The position numbers and the translations under genes were made by a program. From Candidatus Tenderia electrophaga (GTDB lineage Bacteria; Pseudomonadota; Gammaproteobacteria; Tenderiales; Tenderiaceae), in the NCBI GenBank assembly GCA_001447805.1, contig CP013099.1, positions 1,550,001-1,614,000 on the forward strand: a stretch of DNA of 64,000 nt. Reading direction: 5' to 3'. The notes under the pieces are model-generated. The model ran no database searches. It saw only the letters and a list, made by a program, of their open reading frames with translations, and was not told the DNA's origin. This document shows positions 34,686 through 41,974 of this stretch, one piece after another. How positions within the stretch are numbered: the first letter of the stretch is position 1; each line of letters begins with the position of its first letter.

Positions 34686-36010
34686 AATCTATTGATAGTG
34701 CATTGCTGACCGACCTTTACCAACTCACCATGCTGCAGGGCTATTACGAGCAGGGTATGGATGAGACGGCGGTGTTTGAGTTTTTCGTGCGCGACCTGCC
34801 GCCTGAACGCGGCTTCCTGCTGGCCGCCGGCCTGGAGCAGGTGTTGCAGTATCTTGAGGGTCTGTGTTTCACCCGTGAGGAACTGGATTACCTCAAGGAA
34901 ACCGGCCGCTTCAGCGACGCCTTCCTCGATTCGCTCGCGGCGTTGCGTTTCACGGGGGATGTGCACGCCATGCCCGAAGGGACCCCCTTTTTCGCCAACG
35001 AACCCATCCTGCGGGTTGTCGCGCCCATGCCCCAGGCGCAACTGATGGAGAGCCGCGTGATCAACCTGTTGCATTACCAGACCCTGGTGGCCTCCAAGGC
35101 GGCGCGCTGCGTGCTGGCCGCGCCCGGCAAACTGCTGGTGGATTTCGGCATGCGCCGCGCCCACGCCGGCGAGGCCGGTCTGTTGGCGGCGCGCGCCTCG
35201 TATCTGGCCGGTTTTGACGGCAGCTCCACCGTGCTGGCCGCGCCCGCCTTCGGCGTGCCTATTTATGGCACCATGGCCCACTCCTTCGTCCAGGCCCATG
35301 ACCTGGAGGCGGCGGCCTTCGAACACTTCGCCCATGCCCAACCCGACAACGTGGTGTTGTTGATCGACACCTATGATACCGAAGCGGCGGCGCAGAAAGT
35401 GGTGGAACTGGCCGCGCGTCTGCAGGGCATCAACATCAAGGCGGTGCGGCTCGACAGTGGCGATCTGTTCGACCATGCCCGGCAGGTGCGCGCCATCCTG
35501 GACGCGGGCGGTTTGCGCCAGACGCGCCTGTTTTGCTCCGGCAACCTCGATGAATATCAGCTGCAGGCCTTTATTAAAAACGATGTGCCTATGGACGGCT
35601 TCGGGGTGGGCACGCTGATGGACACCTCGGCCGATGTGCCTTATCTGGACTGCGCCTACAAACTGCAGGAGTATGCCGGTATCGCCCGGCGCAAGCATTC
35701 CGAGGGTAAGGAAACGTGGCCGGGGCGTAAGCAGGTGTATCGGCGCTACGCTGAAGACGGAGTGATGTCAGCCGACATTGTCACTCTGGAGGACGACGTG
35801 CAGGAGGGCAGGCCGCTGATCCGGCCGGTGATGCGGGATGGCCGGCGCGTGCAGCCGCCGCCTGCGCTCAGTGAGTCACGTGATTATGCGCAGCGCGAGT
35901 TCGAATCGCTGCCGGGTGAACTAAAGCGGTTGGAGGAGCATCGCTACCGTGTGGAGATCGCCACTGTGCTCAAACAGCTGGCCCACGACGTGGATCTGCA
36001 ACAGCACTGA
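34682..36010 (+). CDS. pncB: Nicotinate phosphoribosyltransferase
   Basis: A 442-residue enzyme of NAD salvage, which joins nicotinate to PRPP with ATP help. Family features include LLTDLYQLTMLQGYY, EFFVRDLPPERGF, the substrate region DFGMRRAHAGEAG with the catalytic histidine in PIYGTMAHSFVQ, and the phosphate-binding IKAVRLDSGDL. It is the long bacterial type related to COG1488. It is probably co-transcribed with the upstream SAM synthetase and the 37-codon ORF. Confidence 0.95.
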   Translation: MKSIDSALLTDLYQLTMLQGYYEQGMDETAVFEFFVRDLPPERGFLLAAGLEQVLQYLEGLCFTREELDYLKETGRFSDAFLDSLAALRFTGDVHAMPEGTPFFANEPILRVVAPMPQAQLMESRVINLLHYQTLVASKAARCVLAAPGKLLVDFGMRRAHAGEAGLLAARASYLAGFDGSSTVLAAPAFGVPIYGTMAHSFVQAHDLEAAAFEHFAHAQPDNVVLLIDTYDTEAAAQKVVELAARLQGINIKAVRLDSGDLFDHARQVRAILDAGGLRQTRLFCSGNLDEYQLQAFIKNDVPMDGFGVGTLMDTSADVPYLDCAYKLQEYAGIARRKHSEGKETWPGRKQVYRRYAEDGVMSADIVTLEDDVQEGRPLIRPVMRDGRRVQPPPALSESRDYAQREFESLPGELKRLEEHRYRVEIATVLKQLAHDVDLQQH

Positions 36011-36019
36011 CGGGCCTAT

Positions 36020-36520
36020 CTAATTACTGAAGAGTACGCCGATACCGAAATGAAAGCGTGTCTCGGGTGAACCGCCCCGCGCTTTGGACCAGAGATGCAG
36101 CCGCTCAATAGCCACCACCGGATAGGTGTACTCGCTCTCGCCGATGCGCCCTTGGCGCGTCTGCTGCAATGTGCCGCTGACGCTGATCAGGCGTCCCTGG
36201 GCATAATCGGTGGTTTCCAGATAGCCGCTTTGCCGGGCAAGAAAACGTCCTAAGGGTGCCTCATCGAGGTCGGGGCGTTGGTTGGAATCCAACGGATAGG
36301 CGAGGACTTCGAGTTGTGTCGCCTCCTTGAGATTGGTGCTGGCGATAATCACGCCACCCCATAACACGCGAGTCCCCTGTAGCGAATCGGCCTTGGCCGC
36401 CGCCTGTTGCGGCGTGATATCAAGAGCGATATTGCTCGTGTCGAATTTTGGCGTGGTGGCGCACGCCTGCAGCAGTACGGCGGCGAGTATCAATGCCAGG
36501 GTAGGGTGAATTTTATTCAT
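36020..36520 (-). CDS. Slp-family outer-membrane lipoprotein
   Basis: A 166-residue lipoprotein: signal peptide with lipobox LLQAC (~residues 16-20), then an Slp domain with VLWGGVIIAS, LEVLAYPLD, GRLISVSGTL and YTYPVVAIERLHLW. Slp proteins are starvation- or stationary-phase-induced outer-membrane lipoproteins of enterobacteria and relatives. It is 15 bases downstream of a second Slp gene, so the pair is a tandem duplication in one unit. It ends nine bases after pncB, convergently. Confidence 0.9.
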   Translation of the reverse strand: MNKIHPTLALILAAVLLQACATTPKFDTSNIALDITPQQAAAKADSLQGTRVLWGGVIIASTNLKEATQLEVLAYPLDSNQRPDLDEAPLGRFLARQSGYLETTDYAQGRLISVSGTLQQTRQGRIGESEYTYPVVAIERLHLWSKARGGSPETRFHFGIGVLFSN

Positions 36521-36535
36521 GATGATAGATCCGGC

Positions 36536-37075
36536 TTACCAACGATAGGGTGGATAAGGTCTGTGGTAGAAAGGCCCGGGATAGTAAGGCCACCACGGGT
36601 CATAATACCAGGGCGGCGGCGGATCGTAACGCGCCGGCTCGGGTTCCGCCCCCCACAGGTAAGAAGTGCTTACCGTGACGATGGGAAACGTATAGCTGTA
36701 TTCACCGATGGGCCGGGTGGACTCGCCCTTGATGGTGCCGGCCACGGTAAGCCTTTGCCCCGCGCCATAGACGATGGGGTCGATAAAGCCGGGAAAACTG
36801 GCGATGAAGCGCCCGTCGCTTCTGCTGCCGCTCATGGGTTCGCCATGGCTGTCCAGCTCGCGGCTGACAACCTCCACCCAGGTGCGGTCGCGCTTGTTCT
36901 CCACCTGGGTGATAACGCCGCCCCATCGTACGGCGCTACCGGTAAAACGCGGCCCGTCCTGGCGTACCTCGGCGACAGTGGGGTTGCCGGGCGGCGGCTC
37001 TTTGATTGGGATTGGAACCTGGCTGGCGCAGCCGCCGAGTAAGGCAATGATAGCGGGATAAAAAAGGCGTTTCAT
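36536..37075 (-). CDS. Slp-family outer-membrane lipoprotein with aromatic-proline tail
   Basis: A 179-residue lipoprotein; ATG at 37075 (MKRLFYPAII) replaces a TTG five codons earlier. The lipobox is LLGGC. The Slp core has AVRWGGVITQ, VEVVSRELD, RLTVAGTI and YSYTFPIVTVSTSYLW. Unlike its neighbour it carries a C-terminal tail of about 30 residues made almost only of Pro, Tyr, Trp and Arg (PPPPWYYDPWWPYYP). Such tails occur on some Slp proteins and may contact the cell wall or surface polymers. It is first in the two-gene unit. Confidence 0.88.
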   Translation of the reverse strand: MKRLFYPAIIALLGGCASQVPIPIKEPPPGNPTVAEVRQDGPRFTGSAVRWGGVITQVENKRDRTWVEVVSRELDSHGEPMSGSRSDGRFIASFPGFIDPIVYGAGQRLTVAGTIKGESTRPIGEYSYTFPIVTVSTSYLWGAEPEPARYDPPPPWYYDPWWPYYPGPFYHRPYPPYRW

Positions 37076-37161
37076 AGAAGAGACTCGCAATCTTGCTTGA
37101 ATGGGTTCCAGCTACGTCCTGTTATAGTCCAAGCAGGCGCTGCCGGACAAGGCCGTTCATG

Positions 37162-38973
37162 TCAATCGCGCCCGGACTGAGGATCGCTGGCCCGCTGTGA
37201 ATCCTCGGCCCACGCATCCTGGTCGAACAGATCACGCAACTCCTGCGAGGCCTGTTTGGCCGATTCGATCAGTTGCTCCTCGTCGTGATAGAACTGTTGC
37301 TGGCGTTCCATGAGCTGATCATCGTGTGCGCGAAAGCGCTCCACTGCCTCGTCGGCCCGCGCCGGCGGGATGCCCAGGCCGGTGAGCACATGGCGGGTGA
37401 GTTCCAGGCTGGAGAACAGCAGCTCGCGGATCACCGGATCCACCCCCAGCTCTTTTAGACGATAGCTGTGTACCCGATTGCGAGCCCGGGCCAGCACCTT
37501 GACCTGGGGAAAGTGGCGCCGCGCCAGTTCGGCGGTCTTGAGCGAGTCCTCCATGTCGTCGATGGCGATCACCAACAGCCGGGCCTGGTCCAGCTTGGCG
37601 GCGCGCAACAGCTCCAGCCGCGTGGCGTCGCCGTAATAGACCTTGTTGCCGAAGCGGCGCACGAAGTTCAATTGGTCCAAGCTCTTATCCAGGGCGGTGA
37701 AGTGGATGCCCTTCATGCGCAGCACGCGGCCGACGATCTGGCCAAAGCGACCGAAGCCGGCGATGACCACCGGGTTCTCCTCCTCATCGATGCTGTCGTA
37801 TGTCATCGTCTGTTCGCGGCGCTCGCGCCGCCCGGCGATCCGATCGTCGATGTACAACAGCACCGGGGTCAGGGCCATGGAGAGGGTGACCACCATGATG
37901 AGCAGGTCCGACAGGGTCGCCGCCAGGGTGTCCGCCTGCACCGCGGCGGCGAACAGCACAAAGGCGAACTCGCCGCCCTGGGACAAGGTCAGGGCCAGCT
38001 TGCGCGCGCAGGTGACATCGCCCAGGCGCCAGTACCCCAGGCCGTAAAGTACCATGAACTTCACCGCCACCAGGGCCAGGGCCAGACCGATCACCAGGGC
38101 GGGTTGGTGGGTGATCAATTGCAGGTCCACGGACATGCCCACGGCGATGAAGAACAGTCCCAGCAACAGCCCCTTGAAGGGCTCGATCTGGGCGCTCAGT
38201 TCATGGCGGAATTCGGAGTCGGCCATCAGCACCCCGGCCAGGAAGCTGCCCAGGGCCATGGACAGGCCGGCCCAATCCATGAGCAGGGCCGTGCCCACCA
38301 CCACCAGCAGGGCCGCGGCGGTGAACAATTCGTGATTGCCGGCGGCGCTGACCATGCGAAACAGGGGGCGGAGCAAATAGTGACCGCCGATGATGACCAG
38401 GGCGATGAGGCCGATGGCGCGCACGATGGGCCAGAGCATGCCCGCGTCGTTAAGATCGGTGCCCGTGGTCGCCAGCAGGGGGATGATGGCCAACAGGGGG
38501 ATCACCGCCACGTCCTGGAACAGCAGGATGGAGAAGCTGGCGCGGCCGTGCTGGGTCATGAGTTGATTACGCTCGGCCAGGGTCTGCAGGGCGAAGGCGG
38601 TGGAGGACATGGCCAGCGCCAGGCCGACGATAGCCGCGCTGAGGGGCGTCACCCCCAGGGCCCAGGCGGCCAGGCCGATGGGCAGGGCGGAGAGCGCCAC
38701 CTGCGCCCCGCCCATGCCGAACACCGGTTTGCGCAGCGCCCAGAGGCGGCTGGGTTGCAGCTCCAGACCGATGATGAACAGCAGGAACACTATGCCCAGC
38801 TCGGCGAAGTGCAGGATATTGTCCACATCGTAAATCAGCCCCAGGCCGTCGGGGCCGATCACCAGTCCCGCCGCCAGATAGCCGAGCACGGCGCCCAGGC
38901 CCAGTTTGCGAAACAGGGGCACCACCAGCACCGCGGCCAGCAGAAAGATCGCGCCTTCAGCCAATGACGACAT
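37162..38973 (-). CDS. KefB/KefC-type monovalent cation:proton antiporter
   Basis: A 603-residue CPA2-family protein. The first ~380 residues form about twelve membrane helices of a Na/H-exchanger domain (LGLGAVLGYLAAGLVIGPDGLGL region; FLAGVLMADSEFRHEL). A TrkA-N/RCK nucleotide-binding domain follows (~395-515; VVIAGFGRFGQIVGRVL), then a charged C-terminal tail. KefB/C export potassium during electrophile stress and are gated by glutathione adducts; many relatives of this length are ungated or differently gated. A KefF/KefG oxidoreductase gene is not adjacent. Confidence 0.92.
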   Translation of the reverse strand: MSSLAEGAIFLLAAVLVVPLFRKLGLGAVLGYLAAGLVIGPDGLGLIYDVDNILHFAELGIVFLLFIIGLELQPSRLWALRKPVFGMGGAQVALSALPIGLAAWALGVTPLSAAIVGLALAMSSTAFALQTLAERNQLMTQHGRASFSILLFQDVAVIPLLAIIPLLATTGTDLNDAGMLWPIVRAIGLIALVIIGGHYLLRPLFRMVSAAGNHELFTAAALLVVVGTALLMDWAGLSMALGSFLAGVLMADSEFRHELSAQIEPFKGLLLGLFFIAVGMSVDLQLITHQPALVIGLALALVAVKFMVLYGLGYWRLGDVTCARKLALTLSQGGEFAFVLFAAAVQADTLAATLSDLLIMVVTLSMALTPVLLYIDDRIAGRRERREQTMTYDSIDEEENPVVIAGFGRFGQIVGRVLRMKGIHFTALDKSLDQLNFVRRFGNKVYYGDATRLELLRAAKLDQARLLVIAIDDMEDSLKTAELARRHFPQVKVLARARNRVHSYRLKELGVDPVIRELLFSSLELTRHVLTGLGIPPARADEAVERFRAHDDQLMERQQQFYHDEEQLIESAKQASQELRDLFDQDAWAEDSQRASDPQSGRD

Positions 38974-39029
38974 GGCCCTCTATCCTGTCACGCTGAAATG
39001 GTCCAGGGAAAAACCCCGCCGGGTCCGTC

Positions 39030-39629
39030 TCATGTCAGCGCTTCGCCCCAGCGGCCGGCGAAACAGATCTCGCCCAGAGGTCGGCGTCGACGCGGAGCGG
39101 TCTCCGCTTGGCGAAACTCTTCGTCCAGGGCCTGCGCCGGCGCCGGCTTGCCCACGGCGATGACGGCCATGGGGGTGTACTGCTCGGGGATATTGAAGGT
39201 CTGGCGCGCCTTGTCCTGGTCGAAGCCGCCCATTTGATGAGCCGCCAGCCCCAGGGCGGTGGCCTGTAGGCAGAGGTTCTCGCTGGCCGCGCCGGTGTCG
39301 TATTGCCCCCAGCGGTTGGGCTTGTCGTTTTTGTGAAAATGGCTGGCGGCGTTGGCGATCAGCAGCAAGGGCGCCGCGCCGGCCCAGCGCTGATTCTTCT
39401 CCGCCAGGCAGGCCAGGGCCGACGCCCAGGCCTGTGGATCGTCGGCCTTGTGGCACACCACATAGCGCCAGGGCTCGTCACCGAAGCAGGAGGGGGCCCA
39501 GCGCGCCGCCTCCAACAGGGCGGTGACCTGTTCGGCGCTCAGGGATGCATCCGGGTCCAGGGCGCGCGGGCTCCAGCGCGCGGCGATCAGCGCGTGGATG
39601 GGGACCGAGGTTTGGGCGGGCTTTTCCAT
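39030..39629 (-). CDS. Nitroreductase-family FMN oxidoreductase
   Basis: A 199-residue soluble enzyme starting at ATG (39629). It has the FMN-binding start RWSPRALDPD, the AARWAPSCFGDEPWRYVV segment and the helix DTGAASENLCLQATALGL before HQMGGFD. Nitroreductases reduce quinones, nitro compounds or enones using NAD(P)H. It ends 56 bases before the antiporter gene on the same strand and may share its transcript. It is separate from the two-domain SagB-type protein 320 bases upstream. Confidence 0.92.
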   Translation of the reverse strand: MEKPAQTSVPIHALIAARWSPRALDPDASLSAEQVTALLEAARWAPSCFGDEPWRYVVCHKADDPQAWASALACLAEKNQRWAGAAPLLLIANAASHFHKNDKPNRWGQYDTGAASENLCLQATALGLAAHQMGGFDQDKARQTFNIPEQYTPMAVIAVGKPAPAQALDEEFRQAETAPRRRRPLGEICFAGRWGEALT

Positions 39630-39950
39630 GACGTTCTCCTTTCGTCCTGTTCATAATGTTTAGCAAGGCTTGTTCCAGTTCCATGCTTCCGGGCAGGGCG
39701 CCGCGCCGGGCCAGGACGGGACTGCCTTGCAGGCCGAGGGTCGGTGCGCCCCGGCACCCACTTGGTGCGGTCGACATGGAGGAGAAGGTGTACTGAGTCA
39801 CCACCGCCGCCGGGCCAGCGCAGGGTATATGCTCACATCTTGCGCCGGGCCTGGCAAATCGGCGTCAGGGCTGCAATCAGCGCGTATAGGCCTTGTCTCA
39901 CCGTCGCGCCTTGCGTCTATGCAAAGCGGTCTCGTGTGTAGGCGCTGTGC
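39630..39950. other. Intergenic region, no supported gene
   Basis: About 320 bases between two minus-strand genes. It should hold the nitroreductase promoter. The minus-strand frame here (to 39804) has no protein features and runs into the nitroreductase gene out of frame; I see nothing else. Confidence 0.45.
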
Positions 39951-41564
39951 TTAGCGTTGCAGGTGCGCATAGGGCGGATCCGTCTGGATGCGTGTATCAA
40001 AGACCCCTTTGCCGACGGTGAAGTGATACAGGCTCTGCCAGCGTTTGTCCTGAATCCCCAATACTTCATGCACGGCATCGTCGAAATAACAACCGATGCC
40101 GGTGCCCTGGATGCCGGCGGCCTCAGCCTCCAGGTACAGCACTTGGCCGATCATGCCCGCCTCCCAGTACAGTCGACGATAGTGCCAGGCGCCGGCTCCA
40201 AGCACCGAGGTATCGGCGATCATACCCAGGCTGAAACAGCTCTGGCCGGCGATGCCCTGGTGGCAGGAAAGCGTGGCGGCCAGGGTCTGGCTATCGGCAT
40301 GGACCAGCTTGTACAGCGGCAGGTGCTCGGGGCACGCGTCGACCTGTTGCCACTGGAACTGTTCACGGCCGAGGGCGGACTTGAACGCATCAAGGCTATG
40401 GGGATTTCTGACCAGGGCATAGAGCCCCGGCGCCAAATCATGGACGCGATGGACAAACAGCACCATGTTAATGCTGTCGCGCCAGGGCGTGCAGTCCCAG
40501 GGCGGCAACCTAGGGCGTGGCAGGGTCATGTCCAGCATACGCAACAAGGCGTCCCGGCCGATAGGCGTTTGGCCGTCGAAGGCCTGGGCGCTGCGGCGCC
40601 GGCGGATGAGGGCGGCGGCCGTCAAATCGCAGGGGCTATTCAGTGGCGCGGGACGCGCGTCAAGGTTTGCTTTAGCAGCCTCGGTCACCGGCTTTCGGGC
40701 CGCTCGGCTTACCTCATCGATGATGGGCCATCGATGCAGGTGATGAGGCGACAACACATTGGCTCGCCCGGACCATTCCCCGTGGTTGACGCTGTCGATC
40801 AAGCGGTCAATCGCGACAGCGTGCCTTGCGCAGCCGCTGCTGATGTGCAGCAGCAGGTCGGGATGTTCACGTTCGGCATCGCCGAAGTCAGCGGCGCGCG
40901 CGAGGCCGAGCAGGGTGGCCTGTTGTGAGTCACTGATTCGATCCAGCAGCTGCACGCGCCAACCCAAGGCCGCGGCGCCGTAGCGCAGGGCGGCGAGGGC
41001 GTGGCCGGTGTCCAGTTGGCAGTAACGGTAGGCACGTTCGCCGTATTTCCAGGCCTCGCGCCAGTGGATGGCGCTGATGCCGATTAGCAAGGTATCCGGC
41101 GGCAGGACGTCGTCCTGGAATACACAGCGTTGTTCCAGTTGATGGTCGCGACTGAGATAGTGGTGCACACCGCCGGCCAGATCGCCCAGGGTGTTGCAGA
41201 TCACATAGGCCTCCTCGGCGTGCAGGTTGCCGCTGGAGGGATTGCAGCGCAGGGCCCACCTCGCCTCGCCGTAGCGCTTCCAGGCGCTCAGGCCCAGGGC
41301 CAGTTCCAGCAGGCCGCCAAGGTTTTCCAGGGTGAGCGGCTGCGCTTCGATTGTGTCCGGCGCATATATATCTATATAGAGTGACGCCAGCCGGTCGGCG
41401 ATCAAAGGCAGATCGGTCTTGGCGGCACCCTCGAACCAGCGGAAGGCCTCGGGCTGGTCGTCCCAGTCCAGGGCCTGCGGTCCCGCCGCGTAACGCTGCA
41501 GCTGGTGCTTGGTGATATCGTGATAGTGGCGCACGACATCGTGGTCGGTTTTATCATCTGTCAT
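39951..41564 (-). CDS. SagB/ThcOx-type tandem nitroreductase
   Basis: A 537-residue protein; ATG at 41564 (MTDDKTDHDVV) has GAGGGA eight to nine bases upstream and replaces a longer frame to 41639. Two nitroreductase domains are fused. The first (~80-250) has LRCNPSSGNLHAEEAYVI, as in SagB-type dehydrogenases. The second (~310-525) starts IRRRRSAQAFDG and ends with GIGCYFDDAVHEVLG. SagB/ThcOx enzymes oxidise azolines to azoles in thiazole/oxazole peptides, but many two-domain members occur alone with unknown roles. No cyclodehydratase or precursor gene is visible here. Confidence 0.88.
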   Translation of the reverse strand: MTDDKTDHDVVRHYHDITKHQLQRYAAGPQALDWDDQPEAFRWFEGAAKTDLPLIADRLASLYIDIYAPDTIEAQPLTLENLGGLLELALGLSAWKRYGEARWALRCNPSSGNLHAEEAYVICNTLGDLAGGVHHYLSRDHQLEQRCVFQDDVLPPDTLLIGISAIHWREAWKYGERAYRYCQLDTGHALAALRYGAAALGWRVQLLDRISDSQQATLLGLARAADFGDAEREHPDLLLHISSGCARHAVAIDRLIDSVNHGEWSGRANVLSPHHLHRWPIIDEVSRAARKPVTEAAKANLDARPAPLNSPCDLTAAALIRRRRSAQAFDGQTPIGRDALLRMLDMTLPRPRLPPWDCTPWRDSINMVLFVHRVHDLAPGLYALVRNPHSLDAFKSALGREQFQWQQVDACPEHLPLYKLVHADSQTLAATLSCHQGIAGQSCFSLGMIADTSVLGAGAWHYRRLYWEAGMIGQVLYLEAEAAGIQGTGIGCYFDDAVHEVLGIQDKRWQSLYHFTVGKGVFDTRIQTDPPYAHLQR

Positions 41565-41764
41565 CGCGCTATTGTCCCTCTTCACGTCTTTGTCGCATAG
41601 CGGCCAACGGGACCTCAAGGTGTTGTTGGCAACCGCCATCAGGGTGACGTCGATCGGGTGGGTGTGGACGGCAATACTCCGATCATTCAGGATGACTGTA
41701 AATCACGGGAATTCCCCGCTCAAACCGATATGATCGAGCTGACAAATGAATTATATATGTGGGA

Positions 41765-41851
41765 TGGTGCCGAGGAGAGGACTTGAACCTCCACGGGGTT
41801 GCCCCCACTAGCACCTGAAGCTAGCGTGTCTACCAATTTCACCACCTCGGC
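41765..41851 (-). tRNA. tRNA-Leu (anticodon CAG)
   Basis: An 87-base tRNA with encoded CCA. The acceptor stem GCCGAGG pairs with CCTCGGC, discriminator A precedes CCA. The D-loop sequence AATTGGTAGAC, the anticodon stretch GCTTCAGGT reading CAG, a class II variable arm (GGGGGCAACCCCG) and the T-arm GGTTCAAGTCC are all present. It reads codon CUG. It is transcribed on the minus strand from the promoter at 41894-41922. Confidence 0.96.
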
Positions 41852-41893
41852 ATGAAGAAGTGAAAAAAGACGTGTCAACGTCTGAGGCCGCGC

Positions 41894-41922
41894 ACTTTAG
41901 CAAGATTAATTCGCGTCGTCAA
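41894..41922 (-). promoter_or_regulatory. Sigma-70 promoter of tRNA-Leu
   Basis: On the minus strand TTGACG (-35, 41917-41922) is separated by 17 bases from TAAAGT (-10, 41894-41899). The start point would fall about 35 bases before the mature tRNA 5' end. Confidence 0.75.
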
Positions 41923-41925
41923 TCG

Positions 41926-41950
41926 CTTGGCGTGTACAATGTGCGCCAAG
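41926..41950. promoter_or_regulatory. Inverted repeat in the rnr promoter region
   Basis: CTTGGCG (41926-41932) and CGCCAAG (41944-41950) flank an 11-base centre containing TACAAT, a plausible plus-strand -10 for rnr. It could be an operator covering the promoter, or a hairpin in the leader. It also borders the -35 of the tRNA-Leu promoter. Confidence 0.4.
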
Positions 41951-41974
41951 TTAAATGATAGGAAAATCAAATCG

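Noticed and set aside
33146-35698. Very long minus-strand open frame (850 codons) opposite the SAM synthetase and pncB genes
   Set aside because: Both genes on the plus strand have strong family signatures. The antisense frame has shadow composition (His, Gln and Gly rich) and no motifs.
37468-38967. 499-codon plus-strand frame opposite the KefB-like antiporter
   Set aside because: Its His/Gln/Gly/Asp-rich product is the typical antisense shadow of a GC-rich membrane-protein gene.
39478-39804. 108-codon minus-strand frame overlapping the nitroreductase start
   Set aside because: Out of frame with the nitroreductase and without motifs or a good start.
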